Origin: Clostridiales bacterium oral taxon 876 str. F0540
GTDB taxonomy: Bacteria; Bacillota; Clostridia; Clostridiales; Clostridiaceae
Direction of reading: 5' to 3'
Length of the DNA stretch: 46,851 bases
NCBI GenBank assembly: GCA_000466585.1
Contig: KE993461.1
Span: 1 to 46,851, forward strand
Below are positions 6,301-15,222 of the stretch, piece after piece. Position numbers and translations under genes: made by a program. The stretch's first letter is position 1. Each line of letters begins with the position of its first letter. The notes under the pieces are model-generated. The model searched no databases, was not told where the DNA came from, and saw only the letters and a list, made by a program, of their open reading frames with translations.

Positions 6301-8001
6301 ATGGCTGGATTCTTTAAAAATCTTAAAATATCAACTTCTATCTTTATTATTAGTATTCTATCTTTATTATTAATCTTTTTAGTTGGAGGTTTGGGCTTTG
6401 TTAATATAAAAAATATTAATGATAATATGAAAAATATGTACAGTAACAATCTTCAGCCGATAGCCAGACTAGGAGGCATGAGGGCCGACTTCTTAAATAT
6501 AAGAATAGAAGCTTCAAACGCGTTTATGGCATATAACTCAAAAACAGACGATAATATAAGGCAATATATTGATAAGGTTAATGATAGTATTAAACAATAT
6601 CAGCAGTCAAACCTAACAGATTCTGAAAAGCAAACTTTAACTGCATTTGAAGCTAACTTCTCTGAGTATGTTAAGGCCTGGGAAAATATAAATTCTGCCC
6701 TAAAAGATAACGTAAAAGTTTCAAATGATGACAGGGATAATCTTTCGGAACTCGGTGCTTTGGGTGAGGAAAAATTAGTAGCTCTTAAAGATTTTAACGA
6801 AAAGCAGGCTGGACAAGTAAATGCAGCAAGCGATAAAATGTACTCTAATACAAGAGCTGTCATGTTTTACATATTTGCTGCCTGTGTAGTAATCTTTTCT
6901 ATTATCAGCTATTATATTGCATCTGTTATAAAGAAATCTTCAAGCAAACTAATAAATACTATGGACATAATTGCTGATGGAGATTTTACGGTTAAACTTG
7001 AAACTAAAAGCAACAATGAATTCGGTATTATGCAGAAGACTTTATCACGTACAATAGACAATATAGCTTCTATGCTTAAAACAATAAGGGAAAAATCCTT
7101 GTCAATAGACTCACATTCCGAGGATCTGTCTTCAATCTCTGAAGAAATGACTTCTTCCTCTGAAAATGTTGCAACAGCAATAAATGAAGTTGCAAAAGGT
7201 ACTTCCTCTCAAGCTCAAGAGTTAATAAGTACAACTATGATTTTAAATGAATTTGCTATAAAACTTGAAAACATAGTACATTCCATAGAAGAAGTAAACC
7301 TTAGCGCAAAAAATATCAATTCAGTAGCCAATAACAGCACTAGTAATATGCAGATTTTAGCTGAATCAGTTAACAAGGTTATGTCAGCTTTTAACGAGTT
7401 TACAAGTAAAATTTCTATCTTAAGCAAAGATATAAACAAAATAAATGAAATTACTAACTTTATAAACAGTATATCTGAGCAAACAAATCTTTTAGCTTTA
7501 AATGCTGCAATTGAGGCGGCAAGAGCCGGTGAAGCCGGAAAAGGCTTTTCTGTTGTAGCCGATGAAATAAGAAAACTTGCTGAGCAAAGCAAGGATTCTT
7601 CAGAAAGTATAAATTCATTAATTAAAGGAATATCAGGAAATTCAGAGTCAATTATTAAGACATCTGAGGACATGAACACAGAGGTTGAAAATCAAGTTGA
7701 AATAATAAATAACACAATCTCATCCTTTAAAAATATTATAAACTCAATTAATGGAATACTTCCTCAAATTCATGAAGTTAGCTCTTCTGTTGTAAGCATT
7801 AATAATGATAAAAATATAATACTAGAAAAGGTTGAGGAAACTTCCTCAGTAGCTGAAGAGGTTTCTGCCTCTTCTGAAGAAATATCCGCATCTGCAGAAG
7901 AAATGAACAGCTCCTCCGAAGAGGTTGCAGTTTCCGCGCAATTCCTAAGTGAAATGACTAAAGAAATGCTGGAACAAGTTAATAAGTTTAAACTTAGTTA
8001 G
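6301..8001 (+). CDS. Methyl-accepting chemotaxis protein
   Basis: A 566-residue transmembrane chemoreceptor. Membrane helices lie at about 11-33 and 188-210. The 155 residues between them form a helical four-helix-bundle sensor (LQPIARLGGMRADFLNIRIEASNAF). A HAMP linker follows (MDIIADGDFTVKLETKSNNEFGIMQKTL), then the long cytoplasmic coiled coil. The CheA/CheW-contacting tip is near residues 395-430 (EQTNLLALNAAIEAARAGEAGKGFSVVADEIRKLAEQS). The Ser/Glu-rich VEETSSVAEEVSASSEEISASAEEMNSSSEEV near the C-terminus holds probable methylation sites. There is no C-terminal CheR-tethering pentapeptide. The ligand is unknown. The start has GAGGAGG upstream, and a sigma-D promoter ties the gene to the flagellar regulon. 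Confidence 0.95.
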   Translation: MAGFFKNLKISTSIFIISILSLLLIFLVGGLGFVNIKNINDNMKNMYSNNLQPIARLGGMRADFLNIRIEASNAFMAYNSKTDDNIRQYIDKVNDSIKQYQQSNLTDSEKQTLTAFEANFSEYVKAWENINSALKDNVKVSNDDRDNLSELGALGEEKLVALKDFNEKQAGQVNAASDKMYSNTRAVMFYIFAACVVIFSIISYYIASVIKKSSSKLINTMDIIADGDFTVKLETKSNNEFGIMQKTLSRTIDNIASMLKTIREKSLSIDSHSEDLSSISEEMTSSSENVATAINEVAKGTSSQAQELISTTMILNEFAIKLENIVHSIEEVNLSAKNINSVANNSTSNMQILAESVNKVMSAFNEFTSKISILSKDINKINEITNFINSISEQTNLLALNAAIEAARAGEAGKGFSVVADEIRKLAEQSKDSSESINSLIKGISGNSESIIKTSEDMNTEVENQVEIINNTISSFKNIINSINGILPQIHEVSSSVVSINNDKNIILEKVEETSSVAEEVSASSEEISASAEEMNSSSEEVAVSAQFLSEMTKEMLEQVNKFKLS

Positions 8002-8020
8002 ATTAATTTCGCAAATTTAT

Positions 8021-8057
8021 AAAGGCTGTGCATCTTTTAAACTTATGCACAGCCCTT
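8021..8057. terminator. Bidirectional terminator between convergent genes
   Basis: GGCTGTGCAT pairs with ATGCACAGCC, with A-rich and T-rich flanks. It lies between the chemoreceptor gene (plus) and the NTPase gene (minus). Confidence 0.9.
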
Positions 8058-8062
8058 TATAT

Positions 8063-8596
8063 TTATTTCAGCTTGACCTGCCACAATCTCAAGAGCTTGA
8101 TTATCTCCTGTTTGATACTATCCTTATTATTATCATTAACTTTAAATATATATATATCCTCACGGCTTTTTATTGTATCAATATACAGGCAAGGAACATC
8201 CTTCAATGCTGCAATAACAAGCTTTTTACTGTCTAATATTTTTTTCACTTCACCGGTAAAAGCTTCTGCCTTTGACTCTAGAAAACCTATTTCATTCATA
8301 ATGATTACATCTGAATAATTAAAGCTTTTAGTAAGCATCTCCACGCCCTTAGTGTTAAAAACCTCAATGTTTAATTTAGAGAACCCTGTTGAGTCATCCT
8401 TTCTGAAAAACACATTATTTCTGTCTTCCTCATAAAGAGATGTTAAATCAAAAATTCTTATATCCTTATTTTCACTATCTCTTGTTATATCTACCCAATA
8501 CCCTCCGATGCTGCAATCTAATAGAGCCATTATTTCTGATAGAAGCTCCGAGGACTTGCTGGTGCGCCTCCCGCCAATGATTAAAATATTATTCAT
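8063..8596 (-). CDS. THEP1-like P-loop NTPase with degenerate motifs
   Basis: A 177-residue protein resembling the NTPase_1/THEP1 nucleoside-triphosphatase family: NILIIGGRRTSKSSELLSEI at the P-loop, GGYWVDITRD after it, and VIIMNEIGFLESKAEAFTGEVKKIL at the Walker B region. Both nucleotide-binding motifs depart from consensus: the Gly before Lys-Ser is Ser (TSKSS), and the usual Asp-Glu of Walker B is Asn-Glu (MNEIG). Activity may be weak or lost. The ATG at 8596 overlaps the end of the upstream desulfurase gene (ATGAATAA), so translation is probably coupled. A GTG 12 bases further upstream overlaps the SD. The role beside a cysteine desulfurase is unknown. Confidence 0.75.
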   Translation of the reverse strand: MNNILIIGGRRTSKSSELLSEIMALLDCSIGGYWVDITRDSENKDIRIFDLTSLYEEDRNNVFFRKDDSTGFSKLNIEVFNTKGVEMLTKSFNYSDVIIMNEIGFLESKAEAFTGEVKKILDSKKLVIAALKDVPCLYIDTIKSREDIYIFKVNDNNKDSIKQEIIKLLRLWQVKLK

Positions 8597-9734
8597 TGGA
8601 AGCTTCACCTCTTAACTTTTCTAAGCACTTTCCCATATGGTACACAAGTAAATCTATATCTTCGAAACTATTTTCCTCACTAAAGCTAATTCTAAGACCG
8701 CCCATTATTTCCTCGGGTCTTAATCCTATAGACTTTAAAACATGGCTGTCTTTTAGATTTCTTGAAGAGCAGGCTGAACTCTTAGATATATATATTTCTT
8801 TGTCATTTAAATAGAACAGTACCTTTCCTGATCTGATTCCTACTATCGAAATACTAACGATGTACGGAAGAAAGTCATCATCAGTTCTGCAATTAATTTT
8901 TACCCCATTAATATTTTGAAGCTTTTGTACTAAATAATTTTTTAAATTGTGTACTTTTAAATAGTTTTGTTCTATATTTTTGTGTATTTGCTTAGAAGCG
9001 TGTACAAAGCCGGCAATAGCCGGCAGGTTTTCAGTTCCCGATCTAAAGCCAAATTCCTGACCGCCGCCGTTAATCAGAGCTTTCAATGGAGTATTTTCTC
9101 TTATGTATGCTGCTCCAACACCTCGAGGTCCATGAATCTTATGAGCGCTTAAAGAAAGCATGTCTATATTCATTTTATTAACATCAATTTTAAGCTTTCC
9201 ATAGCTCTGTACTGCATCTACATGGAGCTTTATATTTCCATTATACTCCTTAACTGTTTTTCCTATAGCTTCAATATCTTGAATTACACCAATCTCATTA
9301 TTTACATGCATAGTACTAACTAGCTTGGTACTTGGCTTCAGCGCTGACTTTAACTCATCAATATTGATTCTTCCATATTCATCAACTTTTAGATAAGTTA
9401 CTTCTATACCCTTATCTTGTAATTGTTCAGCTGAATTTAATATACTGGAGTGCTCAATGCAAGTAGTAATTAGGTGATCCCCTTTGTTTAGAAAGCCTTT
9501 AAGCAAAAGATTATTGCTTTCACTTCCTCCTGAAGTAAATATTATTTCCTGAGGCTTGGCATTTATAGTTGAAGCTATGCATTCTCTGCTTTCATTAAGA
9601 TACTTTTTAGCCTTTTCACCAAGTGAATGTATAGATGAAGGATTTCCATAGAAGTCAATCATACATTTTGAAACCGTATACACTACATTACTATAAGGTT
9701 TTGTAGTAGCACTATTGTCTAAATATATCTCCAT
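8589..9734 (-). CDS. Cysteine desulfurase, NifS/IscS family
   Basis: A 381-residue PLP enzyme that takes sulfur from cysteine for Fe-S clusters or tRNA thiolation. The N-terminus (MEIYLDNSATTKPY), SGGSESNNLLLKG, the PLP lysine in SLSAHKIHGPRGVGAAYIR and the substrate-binding RSGTENLPAIAGF are all standard. The catalytic Cys is in SKSSACSSRNLKDSHVL, followed by GGLRISFSEEN. The short active-site loop is of the NifS/group I type. No iscU or thiI gene follows; instead the gene overlaps a P-loop NTPase by 8 bases. That makes a specialised partner possible, but this is inference. AGAGGGA precedes the ATG. Confidence 0.93.
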   Translation of the reverse strand: MEIYLDNSATTKPYSNVVYTVSKCMIDFYGNPSSIHSLGEKAKKYLNESRECIASTINAKPQEIIFTSGGSESNNLLLKGFLNKGDHLITTCIEHSSILNSAEQLQDKGIEVTYLKVDEYGRINIDELKSALKPSTKLVSTMHVNNEIGVIQDIEAIGKTVKEYNGNIKLHVDAVQSYGKLKIDVNKMNIDMLSLSAHKIHGPRGVGAAYIRENTPLKALINGGGQEFGFRSGTENLPAIAGFVHASKQIHKNIEQNYLKVHNLKNYLVQKLQNINGVKINCRTDDDFLPYIVSISIVGIRSGKVLFYLNDKEIYISKSSACSSRNLKDSHVLKSIGLRPEEIMGGLRISFSEENSFEDIDLLVYHMGKCLEKLRGEASNE

Positions 9735-9802
9735 AACTTATCCCTCTTTCTTAGGTTATTACTAAAATATATTAGACAATAGTTCTCTATATTAATAAAT
9801 CT

Positions 9803-10414
9803 TTATCTGAATTTAACTGTAAATTTATCTTTTGTGGATACTATTTTAATGTTTAAGCTTGCTAGCAGCTTCTCCAGGCTTCTGGTATTATTAATATATC
9901 TTATATTATTTCTTTTAACCAAAAGCTCAATCATCTTGATGATATCTTTTTTCTGATCTTCATTAAGATTATTTTCCTCTTTTAATATCCATGAATTAAT
10001 ATAGGTAAGCGTATTCCAAATCTGCTCATCTGCGATTTTATTGATATCCATAAGAACCCATGTAAAATCTTTTCTTCTGTTATTTTCAGGATAAGCTTCC
10101 TTAAAAAATTCTATAAAATGATTAATAGGCTTTGGGTCTTTTTCCTTAACTAATTTCCCAAGCTGTGCTTTTAATTGATTTTTTAAATATAATTTTGTAT
10201 TAACTTTAACAGTTCCACCTAAATCCTCTATAGCTTTATAAACAAAATTATAATTTTCTTGTACCTTTTCGCTAGGTATATTATCCTGCTTCAATACTTT
10301 CAAAAGCTCAATATACTCTAATATGTTCTTTTTAGTAGTCAATTCTTTACCATATAAAACTTCCCAAGCCTCTTTAGCATTTAAATTCAATAAATCATTT
10401 GTTGATTCGTTCAT
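9803..10414 (-). CDS. Hypothetical protein, 203 aa, mostly helical
   Basis: A soluble, Lys/Asn/Glu-rich protein of unknown function with no signal peptide or membrane segment. The sequence is dominated by amphipathic helices (AKEAWEVLYGKELTTKKNILEYIELLKVLKQDN; IIKMIELLVKRNNIRYINNTRSLEKLLASL). NRRKDFTWVLMDINKIADEQIWNTLTYIN is a distinctive central segment. I chose the ATG at 10414 because GGAAGGTG lies upstream; a longer frame to 10465 starts in A/T-rich non-coding-like sequence. It lies 68 bases beyond the desulfurase start on the same strand and may be the first gene of that transcript. No family recognised. Confidence 0.7.
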   Translation of the reverse strand: MNESTNDLLNLNAKEAWEVLYGKELTTKKNILEYIELLKVLKQDNIPSEKVQENYNFVYKAIEDLGGTVKVNTKLYLKNQLKAQLGKLVKEKDPKPINHFIEFFKEAYPENNRRKDFTWVLMDINKIADEQIWNTLTYINSWILKEENNLNEDQKKDIIKMIELLVKRNNIRYINNTRSLEKLLASLNIKIVSTKDKFTVKFR

Positions 10415-10660
10415 TGCTGCACCTTCCTTTTCAGAATTCATTATAACATATATTATTATTATCAATCAGAATCTTCATTAATTTATATATAGATAAACAA
10501 CTTCTGTTATAAACTTACAAAAATAATAAATCATTGAATATTTGCTATTTTTATTGTATGTAAGTTAAGTTTTCGTAATGTTTATCTATAACTAACATTG
10601 AACTGCAAAAGAAATTATAATAAAATATTTGTAACATCTGCGGTTAAAAGGAGTTATATT

Positions 10661-12070
10661 ATGACAAAAGAAGAATTGGTTAAATTGCAGCAAGAAGTTA
10701 CTTTACTTAGATCTGAAGGAAAATATAAAGAAACTATTCAAAATTCCTATAGCCTTCTTAACGCCGGCATGGGAATGAAAGATTACAAATCTATTTTGAC
10801 TTCATATATAAATCTTGCGGCCTCCTATTATTGTATTGGAGATATAGAGGAAGCCTTTAAATGTATTGAAGCACATGAAACTATTTGCAATATGCATGGT
10901 GATGATTTAGACAAATTAAATTCCTGCAATATTTCCTTCCTGATATATGAATATAACAAAAACATTGATAAAGCAAAAACTACCCTCGAAAAGAGCATTG
11001 CTTTAGGCAAAAGACTTAGCAAACATAATATTGTGAGCAATTCATATAGTAACTATAGCCATATCTGCATGATAGACAAAGATTATAATAAAGCTTTGGA
11101 AATGGGAATATTGGGTCTTGAGGCCGCAAAGCTTCATGAGCCAGCTTCTCCTATTTTAGAGTTAAGAGTAAAACTAAACATTGCAAAAGCCTATATTTAT
11201 CTGAAGGATTTTCAATTTTCAAAAGTTTTGATTGACGAAATGCTTAATAGTCATTTTTTAGATTCCTTTCCGCGAGAAAAATCTCAGTGTTATGATCTGG
11301 AAGGTCAATGGCATAGGGAACAGAATTTATATAGACAAGCTTTTGAATCTTTTACTAGCGCCAAAGTTATAGTTGAAAGTTATAATGATATTTACTTATT
11401 AAAAGACATTCAAGAAGAACGCTGTAAATTATGTGAACTGATGAATGATTTTAATCTGGGCTATAAGATTCAAAAGGAATATATAGCAATTTTAAAGGAA
11501 ATTAATGAACGTGAGCTTTCTTTAGCAGCACTAAAACTTGAGATTAAATATAATATAATGCTTTTGGAGAAAAAAGCTTATACTGATCAGCTTACCGGAA
11601 TATATAATCGCGATTATATAGAAAGCACTACAAATAACTGGCTTAGTGAAGCAAGCGAAAAAAATGAAAGTATAGTGTGTCTTGTTTTAGACATTGATAA
11701 ATTCAAGTCCATTAACGATGAATTTGGTCACCTTTTTGGAGATGAAGTTGTAAAACAAGTCAGCAGAGCCTGCTCAAATATTATTAGAGAAGATGATTTG
11801 ATTGGGCGTTTTGGCGGAGATGAGTTCGTAGTTATTTTAAGAGGAGCCTCCCTTAAGGATGGTATAAATAAAGCTGAACAAATATTAGAAACGATACGGA
11901 ACTTGAAAATTAATCATGGAGATAAAACCATTCAGATTACAGCCAGCATAGGTGTTACTGATAACTTTGACAGTACAGCTATGCACTTTAGCGAGTTATT
12001 CAGAGCCGCTGATATGAGACTTTACAGAGCAAAACGCTGCGGCAGAAACCAAGTTTGTGCGGCAAGTTAA
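10661..12070 (+). CDS. TPR-containing diguanylate cyclase
   Basis: A 469-residue cytosolic enzyme making c-di-GMP from GTP. About 290 residues of tetratricopeptide-like helical repeats come first (for example SYINLAASYYCIGDIEEAFKCIEAHE and SNYSHICMIDKDYNKALEMGILGLEAAKL). A short coiled linker (KLEIKYNIMLLEKKAYTD) joins them to a GGDEF domain starting at QLTGIYNRDYIE. The active site is intact: DIDKFKSINDEFGH and RFGGDEF. The inhibitory I-site RxxD (REDD) lies five residues before GGDEF, so feedback inhibition is expected. The TPR part probably senses a protein partner. The ATG follows AAAAGGAG; an upstream TTG extension is unlikely. Confidence 0.93.
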   Translation: MTKEELVKLQQEVTLLRSEGKYKETIQNSYSLLNAGMGMKDYKSILTSYINLAASYYCIGDIEEAFKCIEAHETICNMHGDDLDKLNSCNISFLIYEYNKNIDKAKTTLEKSIALGKRLSKHNIVSNSYSNYSHICMIDKDYNKALEMGILGLEAAKLHEPASPILELRVKLNIAKAYIYLKDFQFSKVLIDEMLNSHFLDSFPREKSQCYDLEGQWHREQNLYRQAFESFTSAKVIVESYNDIYLLKDIQEERCKLCELMNDFNLGYKIQKEYIAILKEINERELSLAALKLEIKYNIMLLEKKAYTDQLTGIYNRDYIESTTNNWLSEASEKNESIVCLVLDIDKFKSINDEFGHLFGDEVVKQVSRACSNIIREDDLIGRFGGDEFVVILRGASLKDGINKAEQILETIRNLKINHGDKTIQITASIGVTDNFDSTAMHFSELFRAADMRLYRAKRCGRNQVCAAS

Positions 12071-12073
12071 TCA

Positions 12074-12105
12074 GGCAGAGGAATAACACCTCTGCCAATT
12101 ATTTT
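12074..12105 (+). terminator. Terminator of the diguanylate cyclase gene
   Basis: GGCAGAGG pairs with CCTCTGCC around a 7-base loop, followed by a T-rich stretch. Confidence 0.92.
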
Positions 12106-12135
12106 TCCTCTATATACAATTCAAAAGTTCTAATA

Positions 12136-12191
12136 TATTAATGATGTACTAAAAATCCTTGAAGATTGGATATTTTATGACATCATTAATA
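12136..12191. other. 12-bp perfect stem with structured loop next to topB
   Basis: TATTAATGATGT (12136-12147) pairs perfectly with ACATCATTAATA (12180-12191). The 32-base loop contains a further ATCC/GGAT pair. It lies 8 bases past the topB stop codon. It may act as a terminator or 3' stabiliser, though no long T-run follows on the minus strand. Confidence 0.55.
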
Positions 12192-12199
12192 CAAGGACT

Positions 12200-14455
12200 T
12201 TACTGCATTGTATTTAGCTTCCAGCTAAAACTATTGTCTTTAACATTCTTTACATATTGTAAGATTCCAACATCTTTAAGTTCAATACTTCCATCTTTCA
12301 ATAGTTTTTTCACCATAGTCTTTGTAAGTTTTTTATTAATAGATTTTAAAAAGTCGTCTTCCTTCCATATTACGAACTTGCATCCGTTCTTCCAGTTGCT
12401 GCAGCCAAATCCTCTCTGCCCCTCGATAATAGGATGCCCGCATATAGGACATTTTCCAAAGGTCTCAACTTTAGTTTTTTCATCAGAGCTTTGGTTCTTA
12501 TCAGTTGTATCTTTTTTCACCCTTGTCTTTTTATCCTTATTTTCTTTGTCAGATATTTTTCTATCTTCTAAAGCTGAATTTTTATTAGCGTAAGCTTTGG
12601 CCTTTTCAGAACAATCTTTTAATATAATAGGCTTATCTTTTTTTATGTTCTCAACAGACTTGCTTACAAATTCGAAAACAAGCTTTAAAAAATCCTGCTT
12701 ATTAAATTTTTCCTTTTCTATATCTGATAGAGTCTTTTCAAGTCTTCCTGTGTACTCCAAATCAAATAGCTCTTTTATTGGAAAGTTCTCAACTATCTTT
12801 CTTCCTAAATCCGTACAAATAAGTGATTTATCCTTGCTGTATATGTAGCCTATATCCTTAAGCTTCTTGATAGTTTCTGCTCTTGTTGCCGGAGTACCGA
12901 TGCTAAAGCCGCTTAGTATTGCAGCCATCATTTCATTGCTGTCTTCCTCCTCAAACTTCTTGCCGCAGGTTTCCATTACCCTTAGTAAGGTCTTTTCAAT
13001 ATGGTGCTTTGGAGGAGTGGTTTTATGCGAGGTTATTTTTAAAGCAACAAGCTGAACCGGTTCATTGATATTTACAAATGGAAGGATAACATCCTTTGAT
13101 TCAATTCTCTCTATCTTTTTCCACCCTTCAATAATCTGAACCTTGCCTTTTGATACAAATACTCCTTCACAAAAGGCATCATTTATTCTTGTCGTTATCT
13201 TAGTTTCTTCAGCCTCAGCTACAGGCATAAATTGAGCAATAAATCTATTTTTAATTGCATTGTATACAATTGCTTCATCGCTTGAAAGAGTTTTGGGAAG
13301 AATATAGGTAGGTATAATAGCACTGTGGCTTTCTACCTTTGAATTATCAAATACTCTTTTTGTTACTTTAAAGTGTATCTCGTCTTCAAAGGGCAGTCCT
13401 CTCTTTAAAAGCTTTAATACTTCTTCAGCCTTTCCTGAAAGACTTTCTTCCAGTACAGAACTTGCTGTTCTTGGATAGGTAATATGCTTTTTCTCATATA
13501 AGCCTTGAGCTACAGTAAGCACCTTGTCAGAGGTCCAACCTTTGTTTTTGCTTGTTATATATCCCTGAAGATTTGATAAATTAAACAGAAACGGAGGATA
13601 TTCTTTTTTCTTTTCCACCTCTTTATCTACTATAACACCACTCTTGCCCTTTAAATTTTTTAGAACTTCTTCAAGGTCTTTTTTAACACTAAACTTTTCT
13701 TCACCTTTTAGTGTATAGGTACCTTCGTATTCTTCATTTTTTTCAGTCTTAAAGGTTCCCTGAAGCTTGAAGTAATCATTTGGAACAAAGCTTTCAACTT
13801 CCTTGTCTCTATCGTATATAATTTTAAGAGTAGGAAGTATAACTCTTCCAATGTTTAAAGGCTTTCCCATACCTCTTTGATATTTTAAAGTAGCCACAGA
13901 GGTCAAATTAATTCCTATAACCCAATCTGCCCACTGTCTGCTTATTCCTGAATCTTGCATTGGTTTCATCAAATCATTGGGTTTAAGTTTATTAAGACCA
14001 GCCAAAACTTCCTTTGGTGTCCATTCATTAAGGAGAAGCCTGTATATAGGCTTACTCACCCTTAAATATTTTAATATTATATCACCGATAATCTGACCTT
14101 CTCTATCATAATCACAGGCAGAAATAACTGCTTCTACATCATCTCTGCTTATAAGATACTTGATTATATTAATTTGCTTATCAGCGCCGCTGTCTTTTTT
14201 ATTTCTGTCCCCTGAAGCACTTTTAACCTTATATTTAAACCTCTGTGGAATAAAAGGAAACTTCTCCATTCTCCATCCGGCCATATTAGGATCGTAGTCC
14301 TTGGCATCATAAAGCTGAAGTAAATGTCCAAAGGCCCAGGTTACAATATAATCCTGTCCTTCAAGATATCCATCTTTTCGTAATTTTATATTTAAAGCCT
14401 CAGCTATATTTTTTGCAACGCTTGGTTTTTCCGCTATTATAACTTTTTTACCCAC
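12200..14455 (-). CDS. topB: DNA topoisomerase III (type IA)
   Basis: A 751-residue type IA topoisomerase that relaxes and decatenates DNA. The TOPRIM domain begins with KKVIIAEKPSVAKNIAEAL and holds the metal-binding SACDYDREGQIIGDII. The catalytic Tyr is Y327 in KKHITYPRTASS. GFSIGTPATRAETIKKLKDIGYI is the conserved late motif. A charged linker (about 640-690) leads to a C-terminal zinc-ribbon-like segment, CPICGHPIIEGQRGFGCSNWKNGCKF. The start is GTG with GAGGTG 8 bases upstream. The size and tail match the clostridial and plasmid-type TopB proteins. It is a single gene; nothing nearby suggests a mobile element, so a chromosomal housekeeping role is likely. Confidence 0.95.
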   Translation of the reverse strand: MGKKVIIAEKPSVAKNIAEALNIKLRKDGYLEGQDYIVTWAFGHLLQLYDAKDYDPNMAGWRMEKFPFIPQRFKYKVKSASGDRNKKDSGADKQINIIKYLISRDDVEAVISACDYDREGQIIGDIILKYLRVSKPIYRLLLNEWTPKEVLAGLNKLKPNDLMKPMQDSGISRQWADWVIGINLTSVATLKYQRGMGKPLNIGRVILPTLKIIYDRDKEVESFVPNDYFKLQGTFKTEKNEEYEGTYTLKGEEKFSVKKDLEEVLKNLKGKSGVIVDKEVEKKKEYPPFLFNLSNLQGYITSKNKGWTSDKVLTVAQGLYEKKHITYPRTASSVLEESLSGKAEEVLKLLKRGLPFEDEIHFKVTKRVFDNSKVESHSAIIPTYILPKTLSSDEAIVYNAIKNRFIAQFMPVAEAEETKITTRINDAFCEGVFVSKGKVQIIEGWKKIERIESKDVILPFVNINEPVQLVALKITSHKTTPPKHHIEKTLLRVMETCGKKFEEEDSNEMMAAILSGFSIGTPATRAETIKKLKDIGYIYSKDKSLICTDLGRKIVENFPIKELFDLEYTGRLEKTLSDIEKEKFNKQDFLKLVFEFVSKSVENIKKDKPIILKDCSEKAKAYANKNSALEDRKISDKENKDKKTRVKKDTTDKNQSSDEKTKVETFGKCPICGHPIIEGQRGFGCSNWKNGCKFVIWKEDDFLKSINKKLTKTMVKKLLKDGSIELKDVGILQYVKNVKDNSFSWKLNTMQ

Positions 14456-14606
14456 TACTTAGGCACCTCAATTTGTATAAAATTATCCTTCTTATTCTAT
14501 CACACTTAATGGCAATATTAAAAGCTTATAGATAAACATTAAGTATTGTGTCAATTCTAAATAATTTACATAACATAATAGTGATGAATTTGTTTGGAGG
14601 TTTAAA

Positions 14607-15176
14607 ATGAATAATAACTACTGGTATAATCAAAATCAGTATTATCAAAACCCTTATCAATATTCCTACTATTACTGCAATGACTGTCCCGTAATGCAAG
14701 ACTATTACAGATCCTATGAAATGCAGCCATACTATCAGGATTATTACAGCAATAACTATGACAGCTTTTACAGATCAACGGAGGAAGATTTTATAGATAC
14801 TAGTTTTGACGAAACAAATACTCTTGAAAGAAACATTAACATAACTAAAGATATTATAGAAGACATAACTGCATCCATAAGAAAAGATTCTATGCATATA
14901 TTTAAAGACATTGAAGGCTTCATAACTGATACTAGATTAATGGACTATATGCTTGCAGCTCTCATAACATACATCTGCAATAACTACTATAAATATGAGA
15001 ATGTCATAGATGATGCAACAGACGGCTTAGTTGAAGAGTTAAGACGCAATCTTCCTTGGGTATTCGATATTCTAAAAGTATTCGGAATCACACCAAAAGT
15101 AGTAGATAAATTCTTAGATGATCTAATAAGATCAACTGTAGAAAATCTCAGAAAAAAGATGCCCGCAAATCTATAA
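14607..15176 (+). CDS. Hypothetical protein with Tyr/Asn-rich N-terminus
   Basis: A 189-residue protein of unknown function. Residues 1-55 are very rich in Tyr, Asn and Gln (WYNQNQYYQNPYQYSYYY) and contain a CNDCP motif. The rest is a folded-looking helical domain (NINITKDIIEDITASIRKDSMHIFKDIEGFITDTRLMDYMLAALITYICNNYYKYENVI) ending with LPWVFDILKVFGITPKVVDKFLDDLIRSTVENL. Tyr-rich disordered tails of this kind occur in spore coat and exosporium proteins, where tyrosines can be cross-linked, so a coat role is a reasonable guess and no more. GGAGG precedes the ATG. Confidence 0.75.
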   Translation: MNNNYWYNQNQYYQNPYQYSYYYCNDCPVMQDYYRSYEMQPYYQDYYSNNYDSFYRSTEEDFIDTSFDETNTLERNINITKDIIEDITASIRKDSMHIFKDIEGFITDTRLMDYMLAALITYICNNYYKYENVIDDATDGLVEELRRNLPWVFDILKVFGITPKVVDKFLDDLIRSTVENLRKKMPANL

Positions 15177-15180
15177 TATA

Positions 15181-15215
15181 AAAATCCAGCAGTTTATTTT
15201 TAACTGCTGGATTTT
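15181..15215. terminator. Bidirectional terminator
   Basis: AAAATCCAGCAGTT pairs perfectly with AACTGCTGGATTTT around a 7-base T-rich loop. It separates the Tyr-rich protein gene (plus) from the alcohol dehydrogenase gene (minus). Confidence 0.93.
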
Positions 15216-15222
15216 CGTATTA

